49,785 bases of DNA from Terriglobia bacterium (GCA_032252755.1 JAVUPY010000016.1:1-49785); one strand, 5' to 3'; shown: positions 35,501-44,412, numbered from the stretch's first letter. A program made the numbers and translations. Notes: a model not told the origin generated them from the letters alone.

Positions 35501-35871
35501 TCGAGCGCTATGGTTTACGCAATTTCGGCGCCTGGCAATCGGACCTAGGAGTTCATCGGACATTCAAGGTAACCGAGCGGACGAACTTGCAGTTCCGTTT
35601 TGAGGCTTTCAACTTATTCAACCATCCGAACATGGGATTCTTCGGAGGGGGAAACAGCGGAACCCAGCAAGTCGCGCTCAATGTTATCCCGAATGGATCG
35701 GGTGGCTGGATGTTCACCCCCGGTTACGGACAGACGACTTCCGGTCCAAGTGCAGTCGTCGTGAACAAGACTTTGGCGGGTGCACTGCAGGGGGCCTACG
35801 GCGGCGTCAATCCGCTGTACTCCATCGGCGGCAATCGCTCGATGCAGATCGCACTCAAACTAACGTTCTGA
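32572..35871 (+). CDS. Oar-like TonB-dependent outer-membrane receptor
   Basis: A 1099-residue outer-membrane protein. The signal peptide is MTLHRCLTSIVVLLAILCLA. An N-terminal carboxypeptidase-regulatory-like domain (RATLSGRVVDPAGAAIPGVR, about 29-110) is followed by a plug domain (about 115-300, with LPLNGRSFQSLLLLTPGV and YVTVDGVSANFG) and a beta-barrel ending in ALKLTF, the usual aromatic C-terminus. This is the architecture of acidobacterial Oar-type receptors. It may import peptides or glycans released by the secreted enzymes encoded upstream, but no ligand can be named. AAAAAGGAGTGAGC precedes ATG 32572. The gap of 237 bases after the anti-sigma gene should contain its own promoter. 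Confidence 0.88.
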   Translation: MTLHRCLTSIVVLLAILCLAVGAQAQTERATLSGRVVDPAGAAIPGVRVTVMSLGTSAIIEAKTNSEGLFIVPNLRPGHYRIKVEKEGFKSLLRPDIELHVQDVIALNFSMNIGSRIETVTVNGQAPLVNSESAAVSTVVDRKFIDSLPLNGRSFQSLLLLTPGVVMQTVQSGNLGQFSVNGQRADSNYVTVDGVSANFGMSTSYMMSESLGGAIPATNVLGGYNSLASADALQEFRVQTSTYAPEYGRQPGGQVSIVTRSGTNEFHGTLFDYLRNDIFDARDYFNTPPEAKPALRQNDFGGVFGGPIVKDKAFFFVSYEGLRLRKPSNSTYSVPSLALRASAPTDVQPILNMFPLPAPGAPVNPDGSSNGSASWSDPGTVNAFSGRVDVNLRNNLTLFGRYNYSPSEIDARGGGPNGTSALSEIDSNQMKIQTLTVGLTWLMSTTAANDIRVNYSRDKADGINYLDNFGGAVVPDSSYFFPSGNGYSLKNGQFALCVIAGCDYANRQFFQVGRGNNSLNQEYNIVDTQTLTKGTHNLKFGVDLRRNSMFFWPFSYLSEPLPLDFNSLAAGQVLEYQILQSLPSSVRDFNIGAFAQDTWKATQRLTLTYGVRWDVETPMMRNGGLPQVTATGLNQPDPSQVTFELTKDHPYPTQWANFGPRIGVAYQLLGSQGHEMVLRGGYGIFYNLIAQSSGELIYGWTGYPISASKFGFGTTWPFPSDVAAPPPIAWDPTKGGEIYNPNMKQPYTHEFNLAIDQALGNNNSLSLTYVGALGRNLALQITAYGLGSNPGSYTTISGVNSGHSSYNAFQAQFKHQSKSLEVLASYNWSHSLDNGSQNSFGYGSDNGIYGQNNADINYGPSVFDMRQSASAAITYNIPTLSANRFTEALLGNWSVENVFMARTALPSDIGGSIYGSLFGTQATFFERPDRVPGVPMYLYGSQYPGGKAVNLAAFAVPPADPVLSAGGRYFPARQGNFERYGLRNFGAWQSDLGVHRTFKVTERTNLQFRFEAFNLFNHPNMGFFGGGNSGTQQVALNVIPNGSGGWMFTPGYGQTTSGPSAVVVNKTLAGALQGAYGGVNPLYSIGGNRSMQIALKLTF

Positions 35872-35883
35872 CCCCGCTCCGCG

Positions 35884-35920
35884 CGAGATGGCCGCCCCCC
35901 ACGAAAAGGTGGCCATCTCG
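35884..35920 (+). terminator. Hairpin after the TonB receptor gene, probable terminator
   Basis: CGAGATGGCC (35884-35893) pairs perfectly with GGCCATCTCG (35911-35920), extended inward by three more pairs, with a loop of about 11 bases. It starts 13 bases after the stop of the receptor gene. There is no immediate T-run, though TTCTGCTTCCTCCTTT follows within 35 bases. Confidence 0.65.
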
Positions 35921-36018
35921 ATGGCGGGATGGCTTCTGCTTCCTCCTTTAACAACGGCAACTCACGTTCGCGCTGACCCAAACTCGGGCCGGAAAACTGA
36001 CTTGGAGGACATAGTGCA

Positions 36019-37977
36019 ATGCTGAGCCGAAAGCGCTACTTCGTCGCTATAATCACGTTACTAATCGCTAGCTTGGCCTTAGCCCAATCACCACGAATCA
36101 CAGTCGGCACGAACGTACAGGTGAGCGTTGCGAATGCAAAATTGGACCACGGTGAAGTGCTGGTCGCGGCCGACCCTGAAGATCCGAATAAACTCATTGG
36201 GTGTTCGATGATCTTTCCGGACCCTCTGACGCGCCGAATCTCCGATGGAATTACCTACGTATCGAGTGATGGAGGAGCGACTTGGGTCCAGACACTCTAT
36301 ATCGGTAGCGGTCCAATGGGATCGGGTGATCCAGCTTGCACATTTGGGCCGCACGGGAATGCCTACTCAGTGATTCTCCAACCCGCCGTGAAGCCGGAAA
36401 TGGACGATGTGCTGGTCTACCGCTCTCCTGACGGTGGAAAGACCTGGGAGAACCCTTCGCACATTGACTGGATCGACAGAGAATACGTGACCGCCGACAC
36501 AACCGGCGGAAAATATAGCGGGCGGCTTTATATCAATGGCACAGGATCTGCCGCACTCCTGGAGCATAATCTCGCTGACCCGGACTCGGGTGCGATGCAG
36601 ATAGGAATTTCCGTTCAGAGATCGCTGAATGGTGGCGTCTCGTTCAGGCCGCCTTATAAGAGATTTTCCGCGTCACCTCGCTGGGTATTGGGAATGGGCA
36701 ATGGTGTTGTTCTCTCGGACGGGACTTATGTCGCGGTGTTTGGCGAACAGAAAGATCGGACGAAACTCGGTAGGAAACCACCTTATCAGTCCGCCAATTC
36801 ATTGTTGAAGATGATCTCTTCTTCTGACGGCGGAGAGACCTATAGCACGGCCCGAACGATCAGCGATTGGTATATGGACTACGCGGACGTCCTGGGACCA
36901 TCGAGTGTTGTGCCTGTGATTGCAGTGGACAAGAGCCACGGTCCTTTCCGCGACAGGCTCTATGTCGTATGGCCTGATTTTCGCTCAGGACGAGGGAAAG
37001 TTCTGCTGAGCTATTCCTCTGACAAAGGCAAAACCTGGTCCAAGCCTCACGTTGTGAACGACGACCGAGCATGGCCGGCACCGGAGATTGGGCCCGATGA
37101 TGATATGCCGGTAGTCGACGTGAACAAGAATGGCGTGGTTGGAGTGATGTGGTATGACCGCCGCGATAATCCACACAATTACGGATGGTGGGTTCGGTTT
37201 GCCGTATCAGACGACGGCGGAGAAACCTTTGGTCCAAGTGTTCGCGTATCGAGCGCTCCCGCAACCGTCGCCTTTCAGAACGACATTAAGCTGCGGGGAA
37301 GCAGCACCGGAGGCGGCAAACCGGAGAGTCGCCAAAAGGGCGGCAACCTTCAAGCAAGAATCGGGTTCGGCACTCTGTTCTCTTTCAATGGTGGGCACAC
37401 GGCAGGGATGGCAGCCGACGCCGCCGGCAAATTCCATCCGTTTTGGATCGACAATCGCACTGGCATAGAACAGATTTGGACTGCGGCAGTTACCGTGGAT
37501 GGTTCAGCAGTTGTGAATGGTGCCCCTCAACTTGCGCGACTTGCCGATGTAACCGACGATGTGACGCTCGATTTTAAGGATGCTAAGTACGATAGGCAGA
37601 CTGGTGAACTCTCGGTCGATGCTTACTTGGGGAACACTTCAGACAAAGCCCTGAAACCCCCGCTGTACATTCGAGTACTTTCACTCGATTCGAAGATCGG
37701 CGCCCCAACCATCAAAAATGCTTCGAACAATCAGACTCGGGAAGGGGCCGTTTGGGATTTCAGTTCAGAATTGCCGAACAAGAACAGCGGATTGCCGCCA
37801 GGGAAGGTCTGCTCTCCGAAGCGCCTGGTGTTTCATCTTGCCGATGTTCACTGGGGCGACGATCCACCGTCTATCTCCAATCTCGATGACTTCCTGACAT
37901 TTGAAGGCAAAGCCCTTGCCCCGGAGACAAACTCAGGTAAGAGCAGTTCGGATGCCGCGGTTGGGACTTCACGATAA
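36019..37977 (+). CDS. Secreted BNR/Asp-box propeller protein 4
   Basis: A 652-residue exported protein (signal core VAIITLLIASLALA). Six Asp boxes are seen: SSDGGATWVQ, SPDGGKTWEN, SLNGGVSFRP, SSDGGETYST, SSDKGKTWSK and SDDGGETFGP. The last blade FHPFWIDNRTGIEQIWTA is nearly identical to that of propeller protein 1, as is the start of both mature proteins (KLDHGEVLVAADPEDPNKLI against KYLMREVLVSADPQNPNHLL), so these two are the closest pair. The C-terminal domain carries NASNNQTREGAVWDF. GGAGGAC lies upstream of ATG 36019. It stands alone after the receptor gene terminator but belongs to the same paralogue family. Confidence 0.82.
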   Translation: MLSRKRYFVAIITLLIASLALAQSPRITVGTNVQVSVANAKLDHGEVLVAADPEDPNKLIGCSMIFPDPLTRRISDGITYVSSDGGATWVQTLYIGSGPMGSGDPACTFGPHGNAYSVILQPAVKPEMDDVLVYRSPDGGKTWENPSHIDWIDREYVTADTTGGKYSGRLYINGTGSAALLEHNLADPDSGAMQIGISVQRSLNGGVSFRPPYKRFSASPRWVLGMGNGVVLSDGTYVAVFGEQKDRTKLGRKPPYQSANSLLKMISSSDGGETYSTARTISDWYMDYADVLGPSSVVPVIAVDKSHGPFRDRLYVVWPDFRSGRGKVLLSYSSDKGKTWSKPHVVNDDRAWPAPEIGPDDDMPVVDVNKNGVVGVMWYDRRDNPHNYGWWVRFAVSDDGGETFGPSVRVSSAPATVAFQNDIKLRGSSTGGGKPESRQKGGNLQARIGFGTLFSFNGGHTAGMAADAAGKFHPFWIDNRTGIEQIWTAAVTVDGSAVVNGAPQLARLADVTDDVTLDFKDAKYDRQTGELSVDAYLGNTSDKALKPPLYIRVLSLDSKIGAPTIKNASNNQTREGAVWDFSSELPNKNSGLPPGKVCSPKRLVFHLADVHWGDDPPSISNLDDFLTFEGKALAPETNSGKSSSDAAVGTSR

Positions 37978-38538
37978 CCAGGAACGGGCTGCTGCAAATC
38001 CACTGCGCGGCACCTCACACCACACTTGATCTTCGCCCGGAGAATGAAATGAGCCGAGCAGATTACGACGAGTTGCTTCTTATATTGGTTACGCGGTTCT
38101 ATTACCGAGCATGCCTCTGGTGAAGGAGGGTTTGACGCCTGCCCGCGCACTGCGGGTTTCTCGAAGGAAGGAGACCTAAAGTGGGTAAGCCTGCTGATGC
38201 CCGTCTTCAATCCATTTTTCTATGCCGTATAGCCGGCCGGATCGACATAAATCGAGCAGCTGTTTCGTTTTGGACAGAGTCAGGGTTTCCGGCCTGAATT
38301 TATGATAGTGTGTCCCGGGAAGCGGGAGCAGATGACCGCCTGGAGCTTAATCGTGGTGCTTCAACCGGCGTCGCTAGGCAGGCTTTCGCCTCATTTGTAC
38401 AGAGTTGTACCAAGGTCGCTGAGCTACTCGCGATGGCTTACGATTGTCCGTTACCAGGAAATGATATGGTGGCGGAAGGTCTGATTGATGAAAAGGGTCG
38501 TTTGGAAAAGCATGTAGTTATGCGAAGATGAGCGCCTC
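37978..38538. other. Gene-poor stretch before fdhE
   Basis: About 560 bases with no gene I can support. A short stem CCCGC (38142-38146)/GCGGG (38152-38156) followed by TTTCTC could be a weak terminator for the propeller gene. A GTG-started frame of 73 codons at 38310-38531 has no ribosome site and no recognisable family. The region may hold the fdh control sequences, but no known operator pattern stands out. Confidence 0.35.
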
Positions 38539-39354
38539 TTGAACTCTGTCCCAAAGCTCGCATCAGAAGACAGCGGAAGACGATGGACAGACCGCATTCA
38601 GCGGGCGTGTGAGTTAGAACAATCCTATCCTGAGGCGGCAGTCCTCCTGCATTTCTATGGAAATGTCCTGACGTTTCAACGCGGCATCGCTCGCGCGAGC
38701 CGTTGCCAGGTGAATCCAAGGCTGCCACTGCGCGAGCAGATCGATTTCGATGGGGCGCTGGAAGCGCTGCCGGAGCTACTCACCTTGGCCCTTCAATGCG
38801 GGCCGGAATTGTTGGCTGCAAAAGCGGAGACGCTGCGACAGATGGACCGTGATGATCGGTATGAATTATTCAGGTCAGCCCTATTCCCGTCTGATTCGCT
38901 GAATGATGGAGGTGGAACTTTCTTCGCTAGAACTTGTCTTCAGCCGATCGCGGAAAATCTCCAAATGCAGTTGCCGGGAGAAGCAAACTACTTCAAGAGC
39001 AGTTGTCCGGCATGCGGCGGGTATCCACAATTGGCGATTCTGCGTTCTGAGGGCGATGGTGGGCGGCGATCGTTGCTGTGCTCATTTTGCCTGCATGAAT
39101 GGGTGTTCCGAAGAATTGTCTGCCCTTGTTGCGGCGAAGAGGACAAGGAGAAACTGCCTTATTACTCCACCGAAACCTGCAAGCATGTTCGCGTTCAGGG
39201 TTGTGACACCTGCCACCGCTATCTCAAAGTGGTGGACATGACCGTCGACGGGCATGCGGTTCCTCTCGTCGATGAAGCGGCCTTGGCTGTCCTGGATGTT
39301 TGGGCCAACGATCACGGCTACGCCAAAATAACCAGAAATCTGATAGGCCTTTAG
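38539..39354 (+). CDS. fdhE: Formate dehydrogenase accessory protein FdhE
   Basis: A 271-residue cytoplasmic protein needed for maturation or quality control of respiratory formate dehydrogenases before Tat export. Four CxxC pairs form the rubredoxin-like iron sites of the family: Cys156/159 (CPACGGYP), Cys181/184 (CSFC), Cys195/198 (CPCC) and Cys222/225 (CDTC). The C-terminus KVVDMTVDGHAVPLVDEAAL is typical. The frame opens after a TAG at 38515, and the only early start is TTG at 38539, so that start is likely but not certain. It precedes the formate dehydrogenase subunit genes by 141 bases. Confidence 0.88.
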   Translation: MNSVPKLASEDSGRRWTDRIQRACELEQSYPEAAVLLHFYGNVLTFQRGIARASRCQVNPRLPLREQIDFDGALEALPELLTLALQCGPELLAAKAETLRQMDRDDRYELFRSALFPSDSLNDGGGTFFARTCLQPIAENLQMQLPGEANYFKSSCPACGGYPQLAILRSEGDGGRRSLLCSFCLHEWVFRRIVCPCCGEEDKEKLPYYSTETCKHVRVQGCDTCHRYLKVVDMTVDGHAVPLVDEAALAVLDVWANDHGYAKITRNLIGL

Positions 39355-39383
39355 CACATTTCGACAGCAGTCGACCGATTCTG

Positions 39384-39413
39384 TTGACAACCGATTTGCA
39401 GCGGGTGTACTTT
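39384..39413 (+). promoter_or_regulatory. Candidate promoter of the formate dehydrogenase operon
   Basis: TTGACA at 39384-39389 is followed after 18 bases by TACTTT at 39408-39413 (or GTACTT with a 17-base spacer). It lies 30 bases after fdhE and about 80 bases before the alpha-subunit ATG, so the structural genes may be transcribed independently of fdhE. Confidence 0.45.
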
Positions 39414-39495
39414 TTCGGCGTTTCGGGAATTGCGCGGCAAGATTTGCGCGTAATTGTTGTCTGATTTGGGGCTGCGTAACTGACCGGAGGTATTC

Positions 39496-42400
39496 ATGGA
39501 CCTCTCGCGACGCTCCTTTCTCAAGACAGGCGTGGCAGGCGCAGTTGGAATTTCCGTCCTTGGCTTCGATCTCCAGCCGCTTTATGCGCAATCAGCAGCT
39601 TTGAAAATAGCGCGTACAACCGAGACCCGCAGCACCTGTCCGTATTGCTCTGTCAGTTGTGGAGTCATCATCCACACAATCGGTGATCGCGCAAAGAATG
39701 TGACCTCCCAGGTGGTGCATGTGGAGGGCGATCCCGACCATCCAATCAATCGCGGCACGCTGTGTCCGAAAGGGTCTTCGCTACTGCAGGACATCGTGAA
39801 CGACCGGCGGCTGTTGAAACCGCAGGTGCGTCGTCCAGGATCGGATCATTGGGAGGATATCTCCTGGGATCAGGCTATCGATGAAATCGCCACCTGGACG
39901 AAGAAGACTCGTGATGCAACTTTCATTGAGAAAGACGCAAGCGGAAAGACCGTGAACCGCCTGGAGACCCTGGCCTTCGCCGGTGGTTGCACGGACACGA
40001 ATGAATTCAACTTCCTGGTTGTGAAGGCCATGCGTGCGATGGGGGTGACGTGCCTGGAAAACCAGGCACGTGTTTGACACGGACCCACGGTCTCAAGTTT
40101 GGGACCAACTTTCGGACGCGGTGCGATGACCAACGGCTGGATCGACATCAAGAACACCGACATGATGTTGATCATGGGCGGTAATCCAGCTGAAAACCAT
40201 CCGTGTGGTTTCAAGTGGGTGGTGGAAGCGAAGCGCGAGCGCAACGCCAAGGTCATCGTCGTGGATCCACGCTTCACGCGTACAGCCTCCCAGGCTGATC
40301 AGTTTCTCCAGATTCGGGTCGGATCCGACATCGCCTTCCTCGGCGGGATGATCAACTACGCGATCGAGAATAATCGCTTCAATCGCGACTATCTCGTCAA
40401 CTATACGAACGCGGCGTTCATCATTAAGGAAGGCTTCCAGCTTCCCGAGGACGGCCTCTACTCAGGCTACTACGCCAACGCCAGGACCTACGATAAATCT
40501 ACTTGGAACTATGAAAGCGGCGGACGCGTTATGGGAGTCGGGGTCCCCGCCCAAGGTCTGGCCGCCACGAAGGGGATAGGCGGTGGACCATTACCGCCGC
40601 CGGCATTGCCTCCTGATGTCGCTTACGACCCATCGTTACAGCACTCACGCTGTGTCTTCCAGTTGTTAAAGAAGCAATACTCGCGCTACACACCAGAAAT
40701 GGTCGAGCGCATTACTGGTATCCCGAAAGACCAGGCCATCAAGGCTTGGGATACCTATACCTCGATCCGCAAAGACGGCGACATGAAGAAAGTCGGAACC
40801 GTCATCTACGCGGTCGGCTGGACACAACATTCATCGGGGACACAGACAATTCGAACGGCCGCAATGATCCAACTGCTCCTGGGCAACGTTGGCCGAGCTG
40901 GTGGTGGAGTCAATGCATTGCGCGGGCACTCGAACATACAGGGCGCAACCGATATGGCCGGTATCTTCGATATCCTGCCCGGTTATCTGAAGATGCCAAC
41001 ACCCGCCGACACGGACTTGAAGGCCTACTTGGCACGCACAACTCCGAAGCCGTCCAAACCGAAGGAGTGGGATTCGTTCAATTACTGGTCCAATACCCCA
41101 GCTTTCATGGTCTCATTCTTGAAAGCGATGTACGGAGATGCTGCGTCCAAGCAGAACGACTTCTGCTTCAACTGGCTTCCCAAGATCGACCGCGGGTATT
41201 CATGGGCCCAGATCTGGGATGACATGTACAACGGCAAGGTGAAGGGCATGATGTCATTCGGCATGAATGGTGTCATGATTGGCCCGAACGCTAAGAAGAA
41301 TATTGCGGCCCTGAAGAAGGCCGACTTCCTCGTTGTCTGCGAGATCTATCCCGACGAAACCAGCGAATTCTGGCGAGCCCCAGGGACCACGCCGGAGGAG
41401 ATAAAGAAGATCAACACGACTGTGTACCGAGTGCCGGGCGCCGGGTTCGCCGAGAAAGACGGCACCTTCGTGAACTCGGCCCGCTGGCTGCAGTGGAAAT
41501 ACGCGGCCGTTTCGCCGCCGGGCGACTGCAAGCTGGACCAGGAAGTTCTGGCGAGAATCTTCCTGAAGGTCCGCGAGAAGTATCAAAAAGAAGGCGGGAG
41601 GTTCCCTGATCCTATCCTGAAGATGTCTTGGACCTACACCAACCCTAATAATCCTTCCCTGGCCGAAGTTGCGAAGGAGATCAACGGCAGGGCCCTGTCA
41701 GACGTTACCGACAAGAAGACGAATGCAACCATCAAGGCCGGCCAGCAACTGCCGGGCTTCGCCTTCTTGCGCGATGACGGTAGTACGATGTCCGGAAATT
41801 GGCTGTATTGCGGATCGTGGACGGAGGCGGGGCCGATGTCACAGCGTCGCGGAATGGAAGACCCCTCCGGTCTGGGAATTTACCCGAACTGGGCGTGGTC
41901 GTGGCCGATGAACCGCCGTGTGCTCTACAACCGCGCCTCCTGCGATCTGGATGGTAAGCCCTGGGATACTGATCGCAAACAAGTCTGGTGGAACGAATCA
42001 CAAGAGAAATGGGTCGGAAATGACGTCCCGGACTTCAAGCCAGATTCGAAGCCCAAGGACCACATGGGCCCGTTCATCATGAATCCGGAAGGCGTCGGCC
42101 GAATATTCGTCCCCATTGGCGCAGTTGCCGATGGTCCCTTCCCGGAGCACTACGAACCAGTCGAAAGCCCGATTGCGAACCCATTGCACCCGAACCAGTC
42201 CAGGAATCCGGTGGCGAAGACATTCAAATCGGGCATGGACAAGTATGGAACCGTGAATGAGGGTTTCAACATCATCTGCACGACGTACCGCCTCACTGAG
42301 CACTATCACTACTGGACGAAGAACAATCCGATGAACGTCGAACTGGTTCCGGAGCCATTCATCGAGATACCAGCCGAGCTTGCTGACCAGTTGGGCATTC

Positions 42401-42666
42401 GTGGCGGCGAGAAGATGAAGGTGACCAGCGCTCGAGCCGAATACATCGCCAAGGCCATGGTGACCAGGCGCATCAAGCCGATGATGATCGATGGTAAGAA
42501 GACATACCAAATCGGAATCCCGATTCACTGGGGTTACCGCGGCATCGCAGAGGACGAGGGAAAGACGGCGAAGACACCGGCAAACTTGCTTTCACCCGCT
42601 GTAATCGATCCGAATGCATATACGCCAGAATTCAAGGGCTTCCTTGTGAAGCTCGAGAAAGCGTAA
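39496..42666 (+). CDS. fdnG: Respiratory formate dehydrogenase alpha subunit, selenocysteine-containing
   Basis: This is the molybdenum or tungsten catalytic subunit that oxidises formate to CO2 in the periplasm. The N-terminus MDLSRRSFLKTGVAGAVGIS is a Tat signal. A 4Fe-4S site is formed by Cys48, Cys51, Cys55 (CPYCSVSC) and Cys90 (GTLCPKG). The frame is interrupted by one TGA at 40075-40077, exactly where FdnG/FdoG/FdhF have selenocysteine: NQARV-U-HGPTVSSLGPTFGRG, residue 194. A hairpin directly downstream supports UGA recoding, and homology is continuous on both sides. I therefore read it as one selenoprotein of 1056 residues. ACCGGAGG before ATG 39496 is a good ribosome site. The genes for beta and gamma subunits follow at 12 and 0 bases. 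No selA, selB, selC or selD lies in the window. Confidence 0.93.
40075..40106 (+). promoter_or_regulatory. UGA selenocysteine codon and bacterial SECIS-like hairpin
   Basis: After the in-frame TGA (40075-40077), GGTCTC (40089-40094) pairs with GGGACC (40101-40106), five Watson-Crick pairs plus one G-U, around the loop AAGTTT (40095-40100). The loop starts 17 bases after the UGA, within the 16-37 base range known for bacterial SECIS elements, and its G and U residues fit SelB loops. The bases also code for protein in the readthrough frame. Confidence 0.8.
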
Positions 42667-42678
42667 AGGAGGCCTGAG

Positions 42679-43593
42679 ATGAGCGATCGTGAGACGCTGC
42701 AAGTTCAAAGGATCTCGGGCCACCCCGGCCCGGTTCCCGGTGCTGGAACACAACGTGGGGAGAGGGTCTGCAAACTGATCGACACGACAACCTGCATCGG
42801 ATGTAAAGCTTGCGAGGTCGCGTGCGTCGAGTGGAACGACATGCCGTTCCAACCAACGATGTTCGACAACACCTACCAGACGATGCCGGATACCCACTGG
42901 AATTATTGGAACCTCATCAAGTTCAATGAGGTGAGCAATAGCGACGGTTCGTTCCAGTGGCTGATGCGCAAGCACCAGTGCATGCACTGTGCCGACCCCG
43001 GTTGCATGGCCGCGTGTCCCGCTGACGGGGCGATCGTCCAATACCAGAATGGCATCGTCGATTTTCGGCAGGACAACTGCATCGGTTGCCAGTTTTGCGT
43101 TTCCGGCTGTCCGTTCAACGTCCCGAAATTCAACACTTCCACGAAAAAGGTCTACAAATGCACGCTCTGCTCGGATCGTGTAGGTCAGGGCCTCGAACCA
43201 GCCTGCATCAAGGCATGCCCTACTGGATGCCTCCACTTCGGAACGAAAGAAGACATGCTCATGCTCGCTAACAGGCGCGTGAAGCAACTGCAGGAGCATT
43301 CGGACTTCAAAGATGCGGGCGTCTACGATCCCCAGACTATTGGCGGCACCTCCGTCGTCTACGTGCTCCACGACGCCAAGAACCCGGAAAAGTATGGCGG
43401 CCTCCCTTCGAATCCGAGTATTCCACCGAGCTTTACGATTTGGAAAGACTGGTTCAAGCCCCTTGGTCTGATCGCGTCGATGGCGGTTTTCGCTGGTGTC
43501 ATTCTCCATTACGTAACGGAAGGCCCGCGTCGAGTCCAACCGCAACCTCCGGTGAAGGAAATCGATGGCGGTGACGCGAGGAAGGAGAACTAG
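42679..43593 (+). CDS. fdnH: Formate dehydrogenase beta subunit (4Fe-4S ferredoxin type)
   Basis: A 304-residue electron-transfer subunit. Four 4Fe-4S cysteine sets are visible: CIGCKACEVACVEWND, CMHCADPGCMAACP, CIGCQFCVSGCPFNVP and CTLCSDR...ACIKACPTG. Near the C-terminus a single span (LGLIASMAVFAGVILHYV) anchors it in the membrane, as in FdnH/FdxH. It moves electrons from the alpha subunit to the cytochrome b subunit. AAAGGAGGCCTGAG precedes ATG 42679, 12 bases after the alpha stop. The gamma subunit starts directly at its stop. Confidence 0.94.
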   Translation: MSDRETLQVQRISGHPGPVPGAGTQRGERVCKLIDTTTCIGCKACEVACVEWNDMPFQPTMFDNTYQTMPDTHWNYWNLIKFNEVSNSDGSFQWLMRKHQCMHCADPGCMAACPADGAIVQYQNGIVDFRQDNCIGCQFCVSGCPFNVPKFNTSTKKVYKCTLCSDRVGQGLEPACIKACPTGCLHFGTKEDMLMLANRRVKQLQEHSDFKDAGVYDPQTIGGTSVVYVLHDAKNPEKYGGLPSNPSIPPSFTIWKDWFKPLGLIASMAVFAGVILHYVTEGPRRVQPQPPVKEIDGGDARKEN

Positions 43594-44334
43594 GTGGCGA
43601 CACGAGCGCAGAACCTCAATCGCAAGCCGGACCACTTAATCAACCGCATTGGCGTGACTGTTGTCTACCAGGGCGAGCTGCTGCGCCATCGCGCCTACAC
43701 TCGCTTCCTGCATTGGGGTTATGGGATTTTCTTCTTCCTGGCGTTGTTGTCGGGATTTGGCATTTACATGCCGTGGATATTCCGATGGTTCACCCCGCTG
43801 TTTGGCGGAGGTGCCATGACCCGCCTGTTGCATCCCTGGTTTGGACTGGGCTTTGTCTTCTTTTTTGGCCTTCAGGCACTCAACTGGGCTTCGGCAATGA
43901 AGTGGGGCGCGGGCGACACTCACTGGATACGACAACTAAGTGCCTATATAACTCATCGCGACGCCGTCGAGCCACCTGACGTGGGTTTCTTCAACGCCGG
44001 ACAAAAGGTTCAGTTCTGGGAGATTGTCGGCGGGTCCATAGCCTATCTGGTCACTGGGATAATCATGTGGTTCCCCGAGATCTTCGGCCGTATCTTAGTC
44101 GCGATCAGTTATGTGATTCATGACATCTCTGCCCTGATCATGCTTGCAGGCATATTTGTCCATATCTATCTAAGCACTTTCGGCGAGCCGGGCACGATTC
44201 AGGCGATGACCCGCGGCACGGTGAGTGAACCGTGGGCATGGACTCATCATCCAGCTTGGTACAAAGATGTAACCGGACGAGAACCGAAGGAAGCCCTCGA
44301 AGAAGCGCGCCGTCAAATTGAGAGCCAGCGTTGA
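43594..44334 (+). CDS. fdnI: Formate dehydrogenase gamma subunit (cytochrome b)
   Basis: A 246-residue membrane protein of the FdnI/FdoI family, which carries two b hemes and passes electrons to quinone. Hydrophobic spans are at about 47-67 (FFFLALLSGFGIYMPW), 85-103 (WFGLGFVFFFGLQAL), 148-168 (GGSIAYLVTGIIMWF) and 175-200. Candidate heme ligands are His in HRAYTRFLHWGYG, LLHPWFG, VIHDISALIML and FVHIYLSTFGEPG. It starts with GTG at 43594, immediately after the beta stop TAG, with GGAAGGAGAAC as ribosome site. Downstream lies a convergent gene, so the operon ends here. Confidence 0.93.
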   Translation: MATRAQNLNRKPDHLINRIGVTVVYQGELLRHRAYTRFLHWGYGIFFFLALLSGFGIYMPWIFRWFTPLFGGGAMTRLLHPWFGLGFVFFFGLQALNWASAMKWGAGDTHWIRQLSAYITHRDAVEPPDVGFFNAGQKVQFWEIVGGSIAYLVTGIIMWFPEIFGRILVAISYVIHDISALIMLAGIFVHIYLSTFGEPGTIQAMTRGTVSEPWAWTHHPAWYKDVTGREPKEALEEARRQIESQR

Positions 44335-44412
44335 CTCTCGCCAATCGACAGTCCCTCTGAGACCGGGCGCCTGCCGAACCCTGATCCCAGTGAGCTGTTT
44401 GAAGCGATTGAA

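Noticed and set aside
10384-37977. Calling the four BNR proteins true sialidases
   Set aside because: Asp boxes define the fold only; no clear arginine triad or FRIP motif was found, and no sialic-acid genes lie nearby.
38310-38531. GTG-started 73-codon frame before fdhE
   Set aside because: No ribosome site, no recognisable family and a competing frame over the same DNA, so it is not listed as a gene.
37978-38538. Selenocysteine tRNA or molybdenum-cofactor riboswitch before fdhE
   Set aside because: I looked for the long-acceptor tRNA-Sec fold with TCA anticodon and for the Moco motif; neither could be drawn.
39496-40077. Formate dehydrogenase alpha as two separate genes or a pseudogene
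   Set aside because: The only interruption is TGA at the known selenocysteine site with a SECIS-like hairpin after it.
42592-43635. Minus-strand open frame of 347 codons over the formate dehydrogenase beta gene
   Set aside because: Antisense of cysteine-rich fdnH, which has all four iron-sulfur motifs; a codon-bias shadow.
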